Of a stretch of DNA of 64,000 nt, positions 51,600 to 60,939 are shown in pieces. Numbering within the stretch: position 1 is the first letter of the stretch; the number at the start of each line of letters is the position of its first letter. This stretch comes from Aquimarina algiphila (lineage in GTDB: Bacteria > Bacteroidota > Bacteroidia > Flavobacteriales > Flavobacteriaceae). Below the pieces are notes generated by a model, which did no database searches, had not been told where the DNA came from, and worked only from the letters and a program-made list of their open reading frames with translations. Location: contig NZ_VLNR01000023.1 in NCBI RefSeq assembly GCF_007489275.1, positions 1 to 64,000 of the forward strand, read 5' to 3'. The position numbers and the translations under genes are program-made.

Positions 51600-52391
51600 A
51601 TGACTTTAAATAACCTCCTTGAAAAAATAGAAAATAATACGCCTTTGGATTTTGGTGAAATCTTTGGTAAAAGTATAGAGCTTTTTAAAAAAGTTTGGCT
51701 ACAAGGGATGATACATATTTTACTTTTAATGGTTGTAATTATTCCTCTGGTTCTTGTGATGTATGTTCCAATTTTTGCTCTTGCAGGAATATCCGGATTT
51801 GAAAATAATTATGGTGAATACGGAGATTACGGATATCCTAGTGAAGAATTATCAATAGGCTTCATGCTTCTTTTTATAGTTTTGGTATTAGTGATGTCAA
51901 TGGTGGCGTCAGCATTCCAATTAGGGATTACAGCTCATTTTTACAGAGTTTGTAAACAAGTAGATTTAGGTCTTCCGGAAACGTCTTCATATTTTATGTT
52001 TCTTAAAGGAAAGTATCTTGGAAAAGTTTTTACTTTGGCGATAGCAAAGTTCGGTATTACCATTTTGGCTGCATTGTTATGTTATCTCCCTATTTTTTAT
52101 GTAATCGTTCCATTGCAATTACTAGTAGTTGTTTTTGCTTTTAATCCAGATTTAAGTGTATCTGATTTAATAAAAACCAGCTTTAAGTTTGGTAATAAGA
52201 AATGGTTGCTAGTTTTTGGGTTAGTTTGGATTTCTTCTATGTTAGCAACAACCATTGGGTATATTATGTGTTTTGTAGGAGTGTTTGCAACAGCATCTTT
52301 TGCCATGCTTCCGGTTTATTATGTGTATAAAGACACTATTGGCTTCGGAGATGACGATTCACAAAATAAAGAGATGTTATTTGTAAAATAA
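51600..52391 (+). CDS. Multi-pass membrane protein of unknown function
   Basis: 263 residues with about six predicted helices (VWLQGMIHILLLMVVIIPLV, SIGFMLLFIVLVLVMSMVAS, YLGKVFTLAIAKFGITILAA, KWLLVFGLVWISSMLATTIG). A Tyr/Glu/Gly-rich loop lies after the second helix (NNYGEYGDYGYPSEE). It resembles DUF975-type or glycerophosphodiester-associated membrane domains but I cannot assign a family. It ends at a good terminator before topA. Confidence 0.7.
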   Translation: MTLNNLLEKIENNTPLDFGEIFGKSIELFKKVWLQGMIHILLLMVVIIPLVLVMYVPIFALAGISGFENNYGEYGDYGYPSEELSIGFMLLFIVLVLVMSMVASAFQLGITAHFYRVCKQVDLGLPETSSYFMFLKGKYLGKVFTLAIAKFGITILAALLCYLPIFYVIVPLQLLVVVFAFNPDLSVSDLIKTSFKFGNKKWLLVFGLVWISSMLATTIGYIMCFVGVFATASFAMLPVYYVYKDTIGFGDDDSQNKEMLFVK

Positions 52392-52395
52392 AAAT

Positions 52396-52428
52396 TTAAA
52401 AACCTGCTGACGAGTAGGTTTTTTTTAA
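52396..52428 (+). terminator. Terminator before topA
   Basis: AACCTGCT and AGTAGGTT (one mismatch) with a GACG loop, followed by eight T. It separates the membrane protein gene from topA. Confidence 0.8.
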
Positions 52429-52450
52429 ACTAATTTTTTAATAAAGAATC

Positions 52451-52478
52451 TTGATCTCAAAAAATTGATATACTTTTG
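52451..52478 (+). promoter_or_regulatory. topA promoter
   Basis: TTG (52451-52453), a 17-base spacer and TACTTTTG (52471-52478) match the Bacteroidota -33/-7 pattern well. The ATG follows 20 bases after the -7 box. Confidence 0.7.
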
Positions 52479-52498
52479 TCATCAGAAATTATAGGATT

Positions 52499-55000
52499 AT
52501 GGCTAAGAATTTAGTGATTGTGGAGTCACCTGCTAAGGCAAAAACAATAGAGAAATTTCTTGGGAAAGATTATACAGTTGCATCCAGTTTTGGACATATT
52601 GCAGATTTACCTGCAAAAGAGTTGGGAGTTGATGTTGATGGCGATTTTAAACCCAAATATATTGTCTCCAAAGATAAAAAGGATGTTGTTAAAAAACTGA
52701 AGGATCTTGCTAAGAAAGCAGAGATGGTATGGTTGGCTAGTGATGAGGATCGAGAAGGAGAGGCTATTGCTTGGCATCTTGCTGAGACGTTAAAGTTGGA
52801 CAAAGAGAGAACTCGTCGTATTGTTTTTCATGAGATCACCAAAAATGCTATTCTTAAAGCCATAGAAAATCCACGTACTATTGATTACAATCTTGTAAAT
52901 GCACAGCAGGCAAGACGTGTATTGGATCGTTTGGTAGGGTATGAATTGTCTCCGGTTTTATGGCGTAAGGTAAAAGGAGGATTATCGGCAGGAAGAGTAC
53001 AGTCAGTTTCAGTGAGACTGATAGTTGAAAGAGAGCGAAATATATTAGATTTTAAGGCTGTAGGTTCATATAGGATTGATGCAGAATTTTCTAATCAAGC
53101 AGGGAAATCATTCAAAGCTAAGCTTCCAAAGAATTTTAAAACAAAGCAAGAAGCAGAGTCGTTTTTGAAACAAAACGCAGGAGCATTGTTTAAAGTAGCA
53201 GATCTTTCTACAAAACCGGCTAAAAAATCTCCAGCACCACCTTTTACAACATCAACCTTACAACAGGAGGCTTCTAGGAAATTGTATTTCTCAGTGAGTA
53301 AAACAATGACTATGGCTCAACGATTGTATGAAGCTGGTTTGATTACATACATGAGAACCGATAGTGTAAATTTATCAACAGAAGCACAAAATAGTGCAAA
53401 GGCAGAAATTGATTCTGCTTATGGTAATGAATATAGTAATCCAAGACAATATAAAGGAAAATCAAAAGGAGCACAAGAAGCTCACGAAGCAATTCGACCA
53501 ACTGATTTTTCTAGGCATACTGTAAACGTGGAGTATGATCAACAGCGATTATATGAGTTGATCTGGAAACGAGCTATTGCTTCGCAAATGAGTGATGCAC
53601 AATTAGAAAGGACTAATGTAAAGATAGAATCTAACACGCATAATGAACAATTTACGGCTAATGGTGAGGTGATAAAATTTGAAGGTTTCTTAAAGGTGTA
53701 TCTAGAAGGGAATGATGATGAAGATGAAGAACAAGAAGGGATTCTTCCTGCAATGAAAGTTCAAGAAAACTTGTTTAATAACTATATTTCGGCTACAGAA
53801 AGATTCACTCGTCCGCCAAGTCGATACACAGAAGCAGCATTAGTTAAAAAGCTTGAGGAATTAGGGATTGGACGACCATCTACATATGCTCCTACAATTT
53901 CTACAATTCAGAATAGAAAATATATAGAGAAAGGTTCTAAAGAAGGTGAGTCGCGTGATTATATTCAGATGATGCTTTCTGGAGATGTGATTGATGAGAA
54001 AAAGCTATCAGAAAAAGTAGGTAGTGATAAAGGAAAACTAATTCCAACTGATGTTGGGATGGTAGTTAATGATTTCTTAGTAAATCATTTTTCTGCAATT
54101 CTTGATTATAATTTTACAGCAAAAGTAGAGCAGGATTTTGATGAAATAGCAGAAGGTCAAGAAGATTGGACTCAAGTAATGAAAGCTTTTTATCAGGAAT
54201 TTCATCCGAGAGTAGAGGATGTGGCTCAGAATGCAGAACGTGAAGTCGGAGAACGTGTTTTGGGAGAAGATCCTGTCACAGGTAAGCCTGTAAGTGTTCG
54301 TTTAGGGAAATTTGGGCCGATGGTTCAGATAGGAACAGTTGATGATGAAGATAAACCAAAGTTTGCTAGTTTACCTCCAGGGCAAACATTAAGTAGTATT
54401 ACATTTGAAGAGGCAATGGAATTATTTCAATTGCCAAAAGAATTAGGAGATTATAAAGGAGAGACGATTGTAGTTAATAATGGTCGTTTTGGTCCATATG
54501 TGAAGTTTGGAGCAAAATTTGTTTCCTTAGAAAAAGGAGAAGATCCTCTTAATACTTCTTTGGACAGAGCTATCGAATTAATTGATGCAAAAGAAAAAGC
54601 AGATGCTCCTATATATACATATGAAGATCTTCCGGTTCAAAAAGGTACAGGTAGATTTGGCCCTTTTATAAAGTGGAATGGTATGTTTATCAATGTGAAT
54701 AAGAAATACGACTTTGATAATCTGTCTGATGATGATATTGTAACTCTTATTGAAGAAAAGAAGCAAAAAGAAATTGATAAGGTAATTCATAATTGGGAAG
54801 AAGAAGGGATTCGAGTAGAAAAAGCCAGATGGGGTCGAAGTAATATTATAAAAGGTAAGGTTAAAATAGAACTGCCTAAAACAGTAGATGCTTCAAAACT
54901 GACTCTTGACAAGGTAAAGGATCTTATTGAGAAAAATGCTCCTAAGAAAAAAGCCGCAGCAAAGAAGAAAACTACAAAAAAGACTACTAAAAAGAAATAA
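52499..55000 (+). CDS. topA: DNA topoisomerase I
   Basis: 833 residues of a type IA topoisomerase that relaxes negatively supercoiled DNA. The TOPRIM region begins at NLVIVESPAKAKTIEKFLG. The catalytic Tyr is in GLITYMRTDS (about residue 284). Domain order TOPRIM, gate, then several C-terminal zinc-free topo_C repeats (PVSVRLGKFGPMVQIG, NGRFGPYVKFG, GRFGPFIKWNGMF) is as expected. A Lys-rich tail (KKKAAAKKKTTKK) ends it, probably aiding DNA binding. The gene is followed 8 bases later by the arginase-fold gene. Confidence 0.97.
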   Translation: MAKNLVIVESPAKAKTIEKFLGKDYTVASSFGHIADLPAKELGVDVDGDFKPKYIVSKDKKDVVKKLKDLAKKAEMVWLASDEDREGEAIAWHLAETLKLDKERTRRIVFHEITKNAILKAIENPRTIDYNLVNAQQARRVLDRLVGYELSPVLWRKVKGGLSAGRVQSVSVRLIVERERNILDFKAVGSYRIDAEFSNQAGKSFKAKLPKNFKTKQEAESFLKQNAGALFKVADLSTKPAKKSPAPPFTTSTLQQEASRKLYFSVSKTMTMAQRLYEAGLITYMRTDSVNLSTEAQNSAKAEIDSAYGNEYSNPRQYKGKSKGAQEAHEAIRPTDFSRHTVNVEYDQQRLYELIWKRAIASQMSDAQLERTNVKIESNTHNEQFTANGEVIKFEGFLKVYLEGNDDEDEEQEGILPAMKVQENLFNNYISATERFTRPPSRYTEAALVKKLEELGIGRPSTYAPTISTIQNRKYIEKGSKEGESRDYIQMMLSGDVIDEKKLSEKVGSDKGKLIPTDVGMVVNDFLVNHFSAILDYNFTAKVEQDFDEIAEGQEDWTQVMKAFYQEFHPRVEDVAQNAEREVGERVLGEDPVTGKPVSVRLGKFGPMVQIGTVDDEDKPKFASLPPGQTLSSITFEEAMELFQLPKELGDYKGETIVVNNGRFGPYVKFGAKFVSLEKGEDPLNTSLDRAIELIDAKEKADAPIYTYEDLPVQKGTGRFGPFIKWNGMFINVNKKYDFDNLSDDDIVTLIEEKKQKEIDKVIHNWEEEGIRVEKARWGRSNIIKGKVKIELPKTVDASKLTLDKVKDLIEKNAPKKKAAAKKKTTKKTTKKK

Positions 55001-55008
55001 ATCAATAT

Positions 55009-56172
55009 ATGTCTTTCGAATTTCTTGCGCCAGTTAGTGATTTAGTAGCCGCGCATACAAATTTACTTTCAGATCAATCATTAGGGAAACAGATCAAAAT
55101 TCATACAAGTAATGATGGGATTCCTGATTTAAGTAAAATTGATCTCGCTATTATAGGTATTCAGGAGAATAGAAATGATGTTAATTTTCTGGGAGAGAAA
55201 TTAAATTTTGATGCTATCCGTAAAGCACTATATGAGCTCTATCCAGGAAATTGGAATTCTAATATAGTGGACCTGGGTGATATTAAACCAGGAAATGAGG
55301 TTAGTGATACCTATTATTTGGTACAGGAGGTGTTGTCTACATTGCTTCAAAAAAATATTATACCTATTATAATAGGAGGAAGTCAGGATTTAGTTTATGC
55401 TCAATATAGATCTTTTGATATTTTAGAGCGAATGGTGAATTTGGCTAACGTGGACAGTAAGTTTGATCTAGGAAATTCTTCAGAGTCAATAACAAATACA
55501 TCATTTGTAGGTAAGATTATAGTAGAGCAACCTTATAATTTGTTTAATTATAGTAATATAGGGTATCAAACCTATTTTAATTCTCAAGAAGAAATAGATC
55601 TTATAGAAAAATTATACTTTGACGCTTATCGTTTAGGAGAGGTTATTTCAGATGTGACCATTGTAGAACCTATTATGCGAGATGCAGATATTGTATCTAT
55701 TGATTTAGGGGTTATGAATTCTACAAGTCTAAATGGTACGGTAGTTTCTCCTAATGGTTTTGATGGTCGAGAAATCTGCGCTATCTCCAGATATGCAGGA
55801 ATTAGTGATAAAGTAAAAAGTTTTGGGATTTATGAATTTAAAAATTTCAAAAATGAAGAAACATCTTCATTATTAATTGCTCAAATCATATGGTATTTTG
55901 TTGAAGGAGTTAATTTTAGGTCTAATGAGCTTAATATCAAAAATTTAAAAAGCACATTGCATTATAATGTTCCTGTAGAAGATGAAATATTGTCTTTTTA
56001 TAAGAGTCCAATGACAGGAAGATGGTGGATTGAAATACCTTTTATTTCATCTGGTAATAATAAATTGAAAAGACATACGTTATTACCTTGCACATACAGT
56101 GATTATGAGCGTGCTTGTAATCAAGAGATACCTGAAAGATGGTATAAGGCAAAACGAAAAAACGAAGTTTAA
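55009..56172 (+). CDS. Arginase-fold protein with altered metal ligands
   Basis: 387 residues of the ureohydrolase fold, often named formimidoylglutamase. Where active members have GGDHS, D-A-H-x-D and S-x-D-x-D, this chain has GGSQD, VDSKFD and SIDLGVM: one His becomes Gln, another Lys, and an Asp becomes Gly. The dinuclear Mn site is therefore probably incomplete. It lies directly between topA and the gld operon, an arrangement known in other Flavobacteriaceae, suggesting a non-catalytic role linked to gliding or secretion. That link is inferred. Confidence 0.7.
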   Translation: MSFEFLAPVSDLVAAHTNLLSDQSLGKQIKIHTSNDGIPDLSKIDLAIIGIQENRNDVNFLGEKLNFDAIRKALYELYPGNWNSNIVDLGDIKPGNEVSDTYYLVQEVLSTLLQKNIIPIIIGGSQDLVYAQYRSFDILERMVNLANVDSKFDLGNSSESITNTSFVGKIIVEQPYNLFNYSNIGYQTYFNSQEEIDLIEKLYFDAYRLGEVISDVTIVEPIMRDADIVSIDLGVMNSTSLNGTVVSPNGFDGREICAISRYAGISDKVKSFGIYEFKNFKNEETSSLLIAQIIWYFVEGVNFRSNELNIKNLKSTLHYNVPVEDEILSFYKSPMTGRWWIEIPFISSGNNKLKRHTLLPCTYSDYERACNQEIPERWYKAKRKNEV

Positions 56173-56282
56173 CATTTTTATTAGGCAGATTTAAGGTTTT
56201 TTTTAGAAAAAAATTGTTTTTCTGGAAATAAATAAATAGGTTTACGTCCTTAAATCTAGAAGATCTTAACCTAAAACACGTT

Positions 56283-57656
56283 ATGAAGAAATTTGTATCA
56301 CTCTTTGCTATTTTAGCAATGCTCTATAGTTGTGGCGGTGGGAACCGTGGAGAACTGGTAGGAGCACAAGGAAAAAAATGGCACCCGCAGAAGCCTTATG
56401 GCATGGCCCTCATCCCCGGAGGATCATTCATTATGGGTAAGTCGGATGATGATAAAGCTGCACTGGCCAATGCGCCAACGAGGATGGTAACGGTTCGTTC
56501 TTTCTATATGGATGAAACTGAAGTCACGAACAGCGAGTATCGACAATTTGTAAACTGGGTTCGTGACTCTGTAGTTAGAATGAAACTCGCTATTATGGCA
56601 GATGAACTAGGGAAAACTCCTGGTGATGATGGTATTGGAGAGTATGCATTCTTAGATGCAGATACCGAAAACATGTCTGTTTACGAAAAATACATGTATG
56701 ATAATTATAGTGGTACTGGAGAAACCGGTTACGAAGGTAGAAGACTAAATAAGGATGTAGATATCGAATGGGATATCGAGGATTATCCAGATGAGTTTTA
56801 TGCTGAAGTAATGGATACTCTTTATATACCATTAGAAGAATCATATAATGGTAGACGTACTCTTGATGTGAGTAAATTTGAATTTAGATTTACTTGGATG
56901 GATATTCAGGCTGCTGCCCGAGCTCGAAAAGGAGGAAGAAAAGATTTTGTAAAAGAAGAAGTAATTAAAATATATCCTGATACTACGGTATGGATAAAAG
57001 ATTTTAATTATTCATATAATGAGCCTATGCACAATGATTATTTTTGGCATAGTGCATATGATGATTACCCGGTAGTAGGAGTTTCTTGGGAACAAGCTAA
57101 AGCCTTCTGTCGTTGGAGAACTATCGAAAAGAATACCTTCCAGAAAAAGAAAGGTAAAGAATTCGTTAACTATTTCAGACTGCCTACAGAGGCAGAATGG
57201 GAATATGCAGCTAGAGGTGGTCTCGAATCAGCAACGTATCCATGGGGAGGCCCGTATGCGTTAAATGATAGAGGGTGTTTCTTAGCTAACTTTAAGCCTC
57301 TTAGAGGAAATTACGCCGCAGATAACTTTCTATATACTGTAGAAGCCAAAACATTTGAGCCAAACGATTATAATTTATATAATATGGCAGGTAATGTTTC
57401 TGAGTGGGTACAGTCGTCCTATGATCCTTCAGCTTATGAATACGTTGCATCAATGAACCCAAATGTCAATGATGATGAAAACAAACGTAAAGTTGTGCGT
57501 GGTGGATCTTGGAAAGATGTTGCTTATTTCCTACAGGTAAGTACCAGAGATTACGAATATGCGGATTCTGCGAGAAGTTATATCGGATTTAGAACTGTTC
57601 AGGACTATATGGGTACTGACGTTACTGGAGAAGATAATACTCAGAATCAAAAATAA
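56283..57656 (+). CDS. gldK: Gliding/T9SS lipoprotein GldK
   Basis: 457 residues. The lipoprotein signal (ILAMLYSCGGG, Cys near residue 18) is followed by a formylglycine-generating-type domain (GMALIPGGSFIMG, TEVTNSEYRQFVNW, YFRLPTEAEWEYAARGG, NMAGNVSEWV, VVRGGSWKD). GldK is a structural ring component of the type IX secretion system with GldN. The sulfatase-type catalytic role is not used. First gene of gldKLMN. Confidence 0.95.
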   Translation: MKKFVSLFAILAMLYSCGGGNRGELVGAQGKKWHPQKPYGMALIPGGSFIMGKSDDDKAALANAPTRMVTVRSFYMDETEVTNSEYRQFVNWVRDSVVRMKLAIMADELGKTPGDDGIGEYAFLDADTENMSVYEKYMYDNYSGTGETGYEGRRLNKDVDIEWDIEDYPDEFYAEVMDTLYIPLEESYNGRRTLDVSKFEFRFTWMDIQAAARARKGGRKDFVKEEVIKIYPDTTVWIKDFNYSYNEPMHNDYFWHSAYDDYPVVGVSWEQAKAFCRWRTIEKNTFQKKKGKEFVNYFRLPTEAEWEYAARGGLESATYPWGGPYALNDRGCFLANFKPLRGNYAADNFLYTVEAKTFEPNDYNLYNMAGNVSEWVQSSYDPSAYEYVASMNPNVNDDENKRKVVRGGSWKDVAYFLQVSTRDYEYADSARSYIGFRTVQDYMGTDVTGEDNTQNQK

Positions 57657-57735
57657 GTCCCAAAATTTTCTATCAACTTAATTACTAACCCTTTTTTAAA
57701 ACTTTAGATTTAAAAAAAACAAAACAATTTTTATT

Positions 57736-58362
57736 ATGGCAAATTCAAAAGCAAGCAAGAAGTTAATGAACATGGTATACGGTCTCGGAGCAGCCGTTGT
57801 AATATTAGGTGCACTATTTAAAATTATGCACTGGCCATTTGGTAACGAGATGTTAATCGTAGGTTTGGTTACAGAAGCGCTTGTATTTACTGTTTCTGCA
57901 TTCGAACCTGTAGATGATGAACTAGATTGGTCGCTTGTATACCCAGAATTATCTGGAGGAAACAAAAAAGACAAAAAAGAGAAAGAAACTCCAGAAGGAT
58001 TATTATCTAAAAAATTAGACGAGATGCTTAAAGAAGCTAGAGTTGATTCTAATCTTATAGGTAGTCTTGGTGATAGTATTCGCAATTTTGAAGGAGCTGC
58101 AAAAGGTATTAAGCCAACAGCAGATTCTATAGCTGGACAACAGAAATATAGTGAAGAAATGGCAAAAGCTGCTGCTTCAATGGAATCACTAAATGGTTTA
58201 TACAGGGTACAGTTAGATGCTGCTTCAAAACAAGCAGAAGCAAATGCGCAAACTGCAGAATTTGCTAGTCAGCTTCAAGAGCAGATGAAAAGTCTATCTG
58301 GTAACCTTGCTTCTCTTAATGGAGTATATGGTGGTATGTTAACTGCAATGAATAGAAGTTAA
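57736..58362 (+). CDS. gldL: Gliding/T9SS motor protein GldL
   Basis: 208 residues with two N-terminal membrane helices (MVYGLGAAVVILGALFKIMHW and MLIVGLVTEALVFTVSAF), carrying the Glu in the second helix that is needed for proton-driven motion in the GldLM motor. A long cytoplasmic helical tail follows (EEMAKAAASMESLNGLYRVQL and ASLNGVYGGMLTAMNR). The spacing from gldK is 79 bases. It energises secretion and gliding with GldM. Confidence 0.95.
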   Translation: MANSKASKKLMNMVYGLGAAVVILGALFKIMHWPFGNEMLIVGLVTEALVFTVSAFEPVDDELDWSLVYPELSGGNKKDKKEKETPEGLLSKKLDEMLKEARVDSNLIGSLGDSIRNFEGAAKGIKPTADSIAGQQKYSEEMAKAAASMESLNGLYRVQLDAASKQAEANAQTAEFASQLQEQMKSLSGNLASLNGVYGGMLTAMNRS

Positions 58363-58412
58363 CATTTTTTAAGAAATATTTTATAAAATAACTACCAAAA
58401 TCTAAGAAGAAT

Positions 58413-59960
58413 ATGGCAGGAGGAAAACTATCCCCAAGGCAGAAGATGATTAACCTGATGTATTTGGTTTTCATCGCGATGATGGCATTAAATATGTCAA
58501 AAGAAGTATTGTCAGCTTTCGGTCTCATGAATGAGAAATTGACAGCGTCAAATACAATAGCAACAGAACGTAATACAGCATTTATGGCTGGTTTGGCAGA
58601 TAAAGTGTCTGAACAACCAGAAAAGTATACACCTTTAAAAGAGAAAGCAGATCAAATTAGTGTTTTATCTAATGAGTTTAATGCATATGTAGAGCAGATT
58701 AAATCTGAAATAATCGAGACGGCTGATGATCCAACCGATTATGAAACTATGGATAAACCAGATGCATTAAATAGTAAATTCTTTGAAGGAGGAAAAACTA
58801 CTGCGGCGGCTACAGAATTTTTAGAAAAAATTAAAACCTACAGAGATGGTGTGGTTACAGCATTAAGTACGGTTAAAGAAGTTGACGGTCAAGTTGCAGA
58901 TGATGTTAAAACAACATTTAGTACAGATGATGTTAAAGATAGAAGTGGAGTAACCAAGAATTGGTTAAATTACAATTTTGAAGGATTTCCTTTAGTAGCT
59001 TCTTTGACTAAGTTGACACAAATGCAAGCTGATGTAAAAACTACTGAAAGTAAAGTGCTTTCTGCTTTATTAGCAGGACAACAAGCTTCTGAACTTTCTT
59101 TTAGTAACTACGAAGCTATCGTAGTAGCTGATAAAACAGCTTTCTTTAGCGGAGAGAAATTTAAAGGTAGAATTGTTCTTGGACGTTTTGATGCTACACT
59201 TAAGCCAACCAAAGTAATGGTTAATGGTAAGGAGCAAACAGAAGTTCAGAACGGACAAATTATGTTAGATTTCCCTGCAGGTAATGTTGGAGAAAGAGAT
59301 GTAGCTGGAGAGCTTGAGTTTAAAGAAGGTGATTCTATAGTAAAAATTCCTATTAAGAGTTCTTATACGGTGATTCCTAGACCTAATTCAGCTGTAATTT
59401 CTGCTGATAAAATGAATGTAGTATATCGTGGGGTAAATAACCCAATGACGATTTCTATTCCTGGAGTACCAAATGTAAATGCTTCTGCACCTGGACTTAG
59501 AAAAGCTGGTGGAGCTGGTAAGTATATGATGAATGTTACTACAGTAAAATCTCGTGAAGTAAGTATTAAAGTAAGTGGTAAACTTGCAAATGGTACTACT
59601 GTAAGTGATAGTAAGAAATTTAGAATTAAAGATATTCCAAGACCTGTAGGAACAGTTCGTGGAGAAGATGGTTCTATCAAAATGGCTAGAAATGCATTAG
59701 AAATTTCTTCTATCGGAGCTATTTTACCAGATTTTGATTTTGATATCAAATTAAAAGTTACTGGATTTAAATTTAAAGTAGAAGGTCAGCCTACGGTTAG
59801 TGTACGTAGTGGTAGATTGGATTCTAAAGCTAAATCTGCTTTACGTAAGGCTAAAAGAGGTTCTTCTGTGCAGATTATAGATATAAAAGCGCAATTAACT
59901 ACGAATGCTGGATATAAATTGAAAAAGATATCTCCGGTTATTGTTGAGTTAACAAATTAA
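58413..59960 (+). CDS. gldM: Gliding/T9SS protein GldM
   Basis: 515 residues. One N-terminal membrane helix (MINLMYLVFIAMMALNMSKEVL) is followed by a long periplasmic part of helical bundle plus Ig-like beta domains (FSGEKFKGRIVLGRFD, VVYRGVNNPMTISIPGVPNVNASAPGL). GldM dimers span the periplasm and transmit force from GldL to GldK/GldN. Full length compared with relatives. Spacing from gldL is 50 bases. Confidence 0.96.
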   Translation: MAGGKLSPRQKMINLMYLVFIAMMALNMSKEVLSAFGLMNEKLTASNTIATERNTAFMAGLADKVSEQPEKYTPLKEKADQISVLSNEFNAYVEQIKSEIIETADDPTDYETMDKPDALNSKFFEGGKTTAAATEFLEKIKTYRDGVVTALSTVKEVDGQVADDVKTTFSTDDVKDRSGVTKNWLNYNFEGFPLVASLTKLTQMQADVKTTESKVLSALLAGQQASELSFSNYEAIVVADKTAFFSGEKFKGRIVLGRFDATLKPTKVMVNGKEQTEVQNGQIMLDFPAGNVGERDVAGELEFKEGDSIVKIPIKSSYTVIPRPNSAVISADKMNVVYRGVNNPMTISIPGVPNVNASAPGLRKAGGAGKYMMNVTTVKSREVSIKVSGKLANGTTVSDSKKFRIKDIPRPVGTVRGEDGSIKMARNALEISSIGAILPDFDFDIKLKVTGFKFKVEGQPTVSVRSGRLDSKAKSALRKAKRGSSVQIIDIKAQLTTNAGYKLKKISPVIVELTN

Positions 59961-59978
59961 AAATAAACTTACGCAGTT

Positions 59979-60869
59979 ATGAATTTGAGAAATTTTTTAT
60001 TAATCGTTTCCGTTCTATTGGTTTCCATGATGTCGTACGGTCAGATCAATGTATTAAATGCTAATGAGCCTGCAGAAATTGGAATGAAAACTGAAGAAAT
60101 GATCGCATATGATAATGACCATCCTTTAGAGTATGGTTATGTAGATAAGCGTGATATACTTTGGGCAAAGACTACATGGGAAACTATTGATCTTGATGAA
60201 AGAATTAATTTTCCTTTGTATTATCCTATAGATACCAATAACATTGGTGTGAATCGTAGATCTCTATATGATGTATTAGTATCTAATATTAAGAACGGAA
60301 AGATCAAGAATATTTATTCAGATTCATACTTTACTGAGACTCGTACATTTTCAGATTTAGAATCTACAATGTCTAAAATAGATACTACTGATTTAGGATA
60401 TGAGCAATACAATGCTGGTGAAGAGGTTGATCCTCAATATATCAATAGAAGAGATATCAGTTCTGCAGATATAGCAGAATATAAGATAAGAGGATATTGG
60501 TATTTTGATAAACGTTTAGGAGAATTAAGATACAGATTGCTAGGATTGGCGCCTGTTGCTCCAGATGTTAACTTTATCGATGATGATGAGCCTGATATGG
60601 TAGCATTATTTTGGATTTGGTATCCAGATGCAAGAGAAATTCTACATAATGCATTAGCATTTAATAGGAGGAATACTTCCATGCCATTTACGCTAGATCA
60701 TATTTTAAATGCTAGACGATTTAATTCTGTAATTTATAAGGAAGATAACGAACAAGGAGATAGATCTATTGATGATTATATTGTAGATAATGCCTTAATG
60801 CAACTTCTGGAAAGTGAAAGAATTAAAGAGAGTATTCGAAATTTTGAAATGGATATGTGGAGCTATTAA
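59979..60869 (+). CDS. gldN: Gliding/T9SS protein GldN
   Basis: 296 residues with a signal peptide (about 1-21, ending MSYGQ). Conserved segments are VDKRDILWAKTTWETIDLDERINFPLYYP and FWIWYPDAREILHNALAFNR. It forms the periplasmic ring with GldK. Last gene of gldKLMN, closed by a terminator at 60899-60927. Confidence 0.96.
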   Translation: MNLRNFLLIVSVLLVSMMSYGQINVLNANEPAEIGMKTEEMIAYDNDHPLEYGYVDKRDILWAKTTWETIDLDERINFPLYYPIDTNNIGVNRRSLYDVLVSNIKNGKIKNIYSDSYFTETRTFSDLESTMSKIDTTDLGYEQYNAGEEVDPQYINRRDISSADIAEYKIRGYWYFDKRLGELRYRLLGLAPVAPDVNFIDDDEPDMVALFWIWYPDAREILHNALAFNRRNTSMPFTLDHILNARRFNSVIYKEDNEQGDRSIDDYIVDNALMQLLESERIKESIRNFEMDMWSY

Positions 60870-60898
60870 TAGTTTCGGTATTTATTAAATTATAAGAA

Positions 60899-60927
60899 AA
60901 ACGCCCAACTATAAGTTGGGCGTTTAT
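60899..60927 (+). terminator. Terminator of gldKLMN
   Basis: ACGCCCAACT and AGTTGGGCGT form a 10-bp perfect stem with an ATA-type loop, followed by a T-rich run. The T run also contains the -7 box of the next gene. Confidence 0.88.
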
Positions 60928-60935
60928 TATTTTTG
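60928..60935 (+). promoter_or_regulatory. -7 box abutting the next start codon
   Basis: TATTTTTG fits TAnnTTTG and ends 4 bases before the ATG at 60940. The transcript would start at or next to the start codon. It overlaps the T run of the gldN terminator. Confidence 0.5.
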
Positions 60936-60939
60936 AGCT

